Below are positions 6,912 through 8,669 of a stretch of 8,669 nucleotides of DNA, one piece after another (the first letter of the stretch is position 1; the number at the start of each line of letters is the position of its first letter). The translations under genes were made by a program, and so were the position numbers. The stretch spans positions 1 to 8,669 of the forward strand of contig CANBLA010000034.1 of NCBI GenBank assembly GCA_947369305.1, in the 5' to 3' direction. Below the pieces are notes generated by a model. The model was not told where the DNA came from, did no database searches, and saw only the letters and a list, made by a program, of their open reading frames with translations. Source of the DNA: an uncultured Clostridia bacterium (GTDB lineage Bacteria; Bacillota_A; Clostridia; TANB77; CAG-508).

Positions 6912-7079
6912 TTAAAATTTTCTTTTTCTTGCAGCCTCTGATTTCTTCTTTCTCTTTACACTTGGTTTTTCATAATGCTCTCTTTTTCTAACTTCTTGAA
7001 GTACACCATTTCTGGCACATTGTCTTTTAAATTTTTTTAGCGCTTCTTCTAAGTCACCATTTACTTTAACCTCTGACAT
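6912..7079 (-). CDS. rpsU: 30S ribosomal protein S21
   Basis: A 55-residue basic protein of the small ribosomal subunit, located near the 3' end of 16S rRNA, where it supports initiation. Translation begins [20 protein letters not shown], then [19 protein letters not shown], and ends in a lysine/arginine tail ([14 protein letters not shown]). The E-AL-KFKR-C and REHYEKPS features are diagnostic of S21, and the length is usual. AGGAGGGG lies several bases before the ATG. It has its own consensus promoter (7167-7195), a leader of about 80 bases and a terminator, so it can be expressed apart from prs. No clear terminator separates it from prs, so read-through from prs is possible. Confidence 0.97.
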   Translation of the reverse strand: MSEVKVNGDLEEALKKFKRQCARNGVLQEVRKREHYEKPSVKRKKKSEAARKRKF

Positions 7080-7115
7080 TCCTTTTCCCCTCCTTCCGAA
7101 GCTAAAAACATCATT

Positions 7116-7180
7116 TTGTGGGATTTTTTATGTATAATCCTTTTGATACCTCGCTTAGCCTTTTTTATTATACCCCACAA
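7116..7180. repeat. Nested inverted repeats in the rpsU promoter/leader
   Basis: TTGTGGG (7116-7122) is complementary to CCCACAA (7174-7180), and inside it GTATAAT (7132-7138) is complementary to ATTATAC (7167-7173). The right arms contain the rpsU -10 box and part of the spacer. RNA from the rpsU promoter would lack the right arms, so the structure could form only in DNA or in read-through RNA from prs. Confidence 0.45.
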
Positions 7181-7195
7181 TTGCCAACTTGTCAA
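7167..7195 (-). promoter_or_regulatory. Consensus promoter of rpsU
   Basis: Perfect TTGACA (7190-7195) and TATAAT (7167-7172), 17-base spacer, minus strand. The -35 starts three bases past the prs stop codon. Start is predicted near 7160. The strength fits a ribosomal protein gene. Confidence 0.88.
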
Positions 7196-7198
7196 TAG

Positions 7199-8146
7199 TT
7201 AATTTGTCTCAAATAATTCTCCTATTGAAGTGGCTTCATTGATTCTTTTAATTGCTTCCGCAAATAACTCTGAAATTGATACAACAACGATTTTATCAAT
7301 CTGCTTTTCTTGTGGCAATGGCACAGTATTTGTCATCACCAATTCTTTAATTTCTGAATTCTGAATACGTTCTATGGCTGGCCCAGAAAGTACACCATGT
7401 GTACAACCAACATAAATATCTTTGGCACCAAATTTTTTGACAACTTCTGCTGTTTCAATGATAGAGCCTGCTGTGTCTACTTCGTCATCAAAAACTAAGG
7501 CATTTTTACCTTGTATGTCACCGATTACACTTGTTGCAATGGCTTTGTCGTCATTGCCATCTCTTCTTTTGTCAACCAGACAGATTGGACATTTGAAGTG
7601 TTCAGCATATTTATAAGCCTTTTTGGAACTTCCTGCATCGGTTGCAACAACAACCATATCTTCAATTTGTTTTAAATCAAAATATTTTTGCAGAATGAAT
7701 CTTCCTGTTAAGACATCACAATTGATGTTAAAATAAGCTTGGATTGCTGGATTATGCAAATCGCAAGTAATGACTCTGTCAACTCCTGCTGCTTCGATTA
7801 ATTGCGCAAATAATTTGGCAGTTACTGGAATACGTGGCTGATCCTTTTTGTCTGACCTTGAATACATAAAATATGGCAAAACCACAACAATTCTTCTAGC
7901 AGTTGCTCTTTTGGCAGCATCTACTGCAATTAACAATTCCATAATTCTTTCGTTGACTGGTGGCTGTGTTGTTTGTACTAAATATACATCTTTTTCTCTA
8001 ACTGTTTCTAAAATTTGTACAAAGTTGTTATCATTTTTAAACTTTTGACGATGTATTTTTCCCGGTTCTACTTTTAAGGTATTACAGATTTCATTTGTGA
8101 ATTTTTCTGCCGATTTGCTACAAGCAAAAACTTTAATATCGTCCAT
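7199..8146 (-). CDS. prs: Ribose-phosphate pyrophosphokinase (PRPP synthetase)
   Basis: Makes PRPP from ribose 5-phosphate and ATP in the cytoplasm, feeding purine, pyrimidine, His, Trp and NAD synthesis. From the ATG at 8146 it has 315 residues, the usual class I length. Two phosphoribosyltransferase-like halves are visible, with PVN-RIMELL near 63-72, PRIPVTAKL near 104-112, catalytic-region DLH (His131), the flexible loop VDKRR (Lys193, Arg195), the PRPP loop DDEVDTAGS (220-228) and CTHGVLSGPAIERI (248-261). Several sites differ from typical enzymes: the FSDGE adenine-binding loop reads FKNDNNF, YARQDRK reads YSRSDKK, and DLHAGQIQGFF reads DLHNPAIQAYF. It is therefore a divergent but complete family member. 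It follows nrdG by 21 bases with its Shine-Dalgarno in the gap, so the two are probably one operon. Confidence 0.94.
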   Translation of the reverse strand: MDDIKVFACSKSAEKFTNEICNTLKVEPGKIHRQKFKNDNNFVQILETVREKDVYLVQTTQPPVNERIMELLIAVDAAKRATARRIVVVLPYFMYSRSDKKDQPRIPVTAKLFAQLIEAAGVDRVITCDLHNPAIQAYFNINCDVLTGRFILQKYFDLKQIEDMVVVATDAGSSKKAYKYAEHFKCPICLVDKRRDGNDDKAIATSVIGDIQGKNALVFDDEVDTAGSIIETAEVVKKFGAKDIYVGCTHGVLSGPAIERIQNSEIKELVMTNTVPLPQEKQIDKIVVVSISELFAEAIKRINEATSIGELFETN

Positions 8147-8150
8147 AAAT

Positions 8151-8156
8151 TCCTCC
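8151..8156 (-). promoter_or_regulatory. Ribosome binding site that sets the prs start at 8146
   Basis: GGAGGA lies five to six bases before ATG 8146. The upstream in-frame ATG at 8158 would place this site inside the coding region and has only AT-rich sequence before it. The shorter protein (MDDIKVF...) is therefore preferred over the one beginning MEEFM. Confidence 0.75.
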
Positions 8157-8167
8157 ATTATTTTTAT

Positions 8168-8669
8168 TTAATCTATATTTCTTGCTGCGATTGTTTCTTG
8201 TTCTTCGTTGATTGTAATCGTCTTATGTGACTCATTTTCTCCCTCTAATATATTGAATTGAGTAAAATTTACTGCTATTGTATTATTCTGAGGTGTTTTT
8301 GTCAAGTCCTTTTCAAATTTTTTAAATTCTTCGAAATGCATGATTTTAGGTTTTTTGGTTTCGTATCGATTTTCATCTCCAAATTTTAATCTTACCATTT
8401 TACCTTTTTTTAGACTTTCTTGCACATCAATTTTTCTTTGGTTGGTTGAACCTCGAAAGGCTAAATCTGTAATTTTGTTGTCAAGTTCAAATTGTCCATC
8501 TACGATGATGTCGATATAGCTTAGTAATTCTTTTGTGACTTCACTTTGCACATACATTTTTTCTAATAAATCGGTATCAAAATTATATCCCGTCCAACAC
8601 CAAATTGTTTTTTCTGGCAATTCTTCTTTGACCCTTTTTACTAATGGCAAAAGTCCTTCTTGATTGCTA
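8168..8669 (-). CDS. nrdG: Anaerobic ribonucleotide reductase activase, 5' end outside window
   Basis: NrdG is the radical SAM partner that installs the glycyl radical on NrdD, allowing deoxynucleotide synthesis without oxygen. The frame is open to the window edge, so the N-terminus with the expected iron-sulfur CxxxCxxC motif is not seen. The visible 166 residues begin SNQEGLLPLVKRVKEELP, then KTIWCWTGYNFD, LLSYIDIIVDGQF and LAFRGSTNQRKIDVQESL, all typical of the NrdG C-terminal half. A methionine start at 8650 would really be TTG inside the conserved region and is not a start. After KMVRLKF, where NrdG proteins usually end, about 70 further residues follow, charged and polar, with HFEEFKKFEKDL and an acidic end (TINEEQETIAARNID). 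No second domain is recognised there. nrdD is the expected upstream neighbour, off window. Confidence 0.92.
   Translation of the reverse strand, partial: SNQEGLLPLVKRVKEELPEKTIWCWTGYNFDTDLLEKMYVQSEVTKELLSYIDIIVDGQFELDNKITDLAFRGSTNQRKIDVQESLKKGKMVRLKFGDENRYETKKPKIMHFEEFKKFEKDLTKTPQNNTIAVNFTQFNILEGENESHKTITINEEQETIAARNID

Noticed and set aside
7422..8048. Plus-strand frames opposite prs
   Set aside because: They are antisense shadows of a well-conserved gene and lack ribosome binding sites.

Overview
The window reads as chromosome from an AT-rich, anaerobic, low-GC Gram-positive bacterium, most likely a clostridial gut or environmental Firmicute. The case rests on strong AGGAGG-type ribosome binding sites, several TTGACA/TATAAT promoters with exactly 17-base spacers, a clostridial-type fused AdhE, an oxygen-independent ribonucleotide reductase activase (NrdG), S21, and Gram-positive wall enzymes. 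No phage, transposon, CRISPR array or tRNA is visible. No clearly new multi-gene system stands out; the less ordinary parts are listed as findings.

Left part (1-3413, all minus strand). A short AT-rich tail with no gene precedes adhE, a full-length bifunctional aldehyde/alcohol dehydrogenase for fermentative NADH re-oxidation. adhE has a good promoter decorated with two palindromes. Behind it lies a separate transcription unit of about 220 bases, with its own promoter, a short helical reading frame without a convincing start, and a strong terminator.

Middle part (3414-6774). Genes alternate in strand. A plus-strand D-Ala-D-Ala carboxypeptidase is broken by a one-base insertion inside its SGN motif. 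A minus-strand membrane-anchored protein of unknown function (X) follows, then a plus-strand SH3b-CAP secreted protein, then a second minus-strand membrane-anchored unknown (Y). Each convergent pair is separated by a compact hairpin that can serve both directions. X and Y have consensus promoters, locally richer GC than their neighbours, and similar C-terminal ends, so they may be distant relatives. The setting suggests cell-surface functions, but nothing in X or Y proves a role.

Right part (6878-8669, all minus strand). A housekeeping cluster runs nrdG (cut by the window edge), prs (PRPP synthetase) and rpsU (ribosomal protein S21). nrdG and prs are 21 bases apart and probably co-transcribed; PRPP and deoxynucleotide supply are linked in nucleotide metabolism. 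rpsU has its own consensus promoter starting just past the prs stop and its own terminator.
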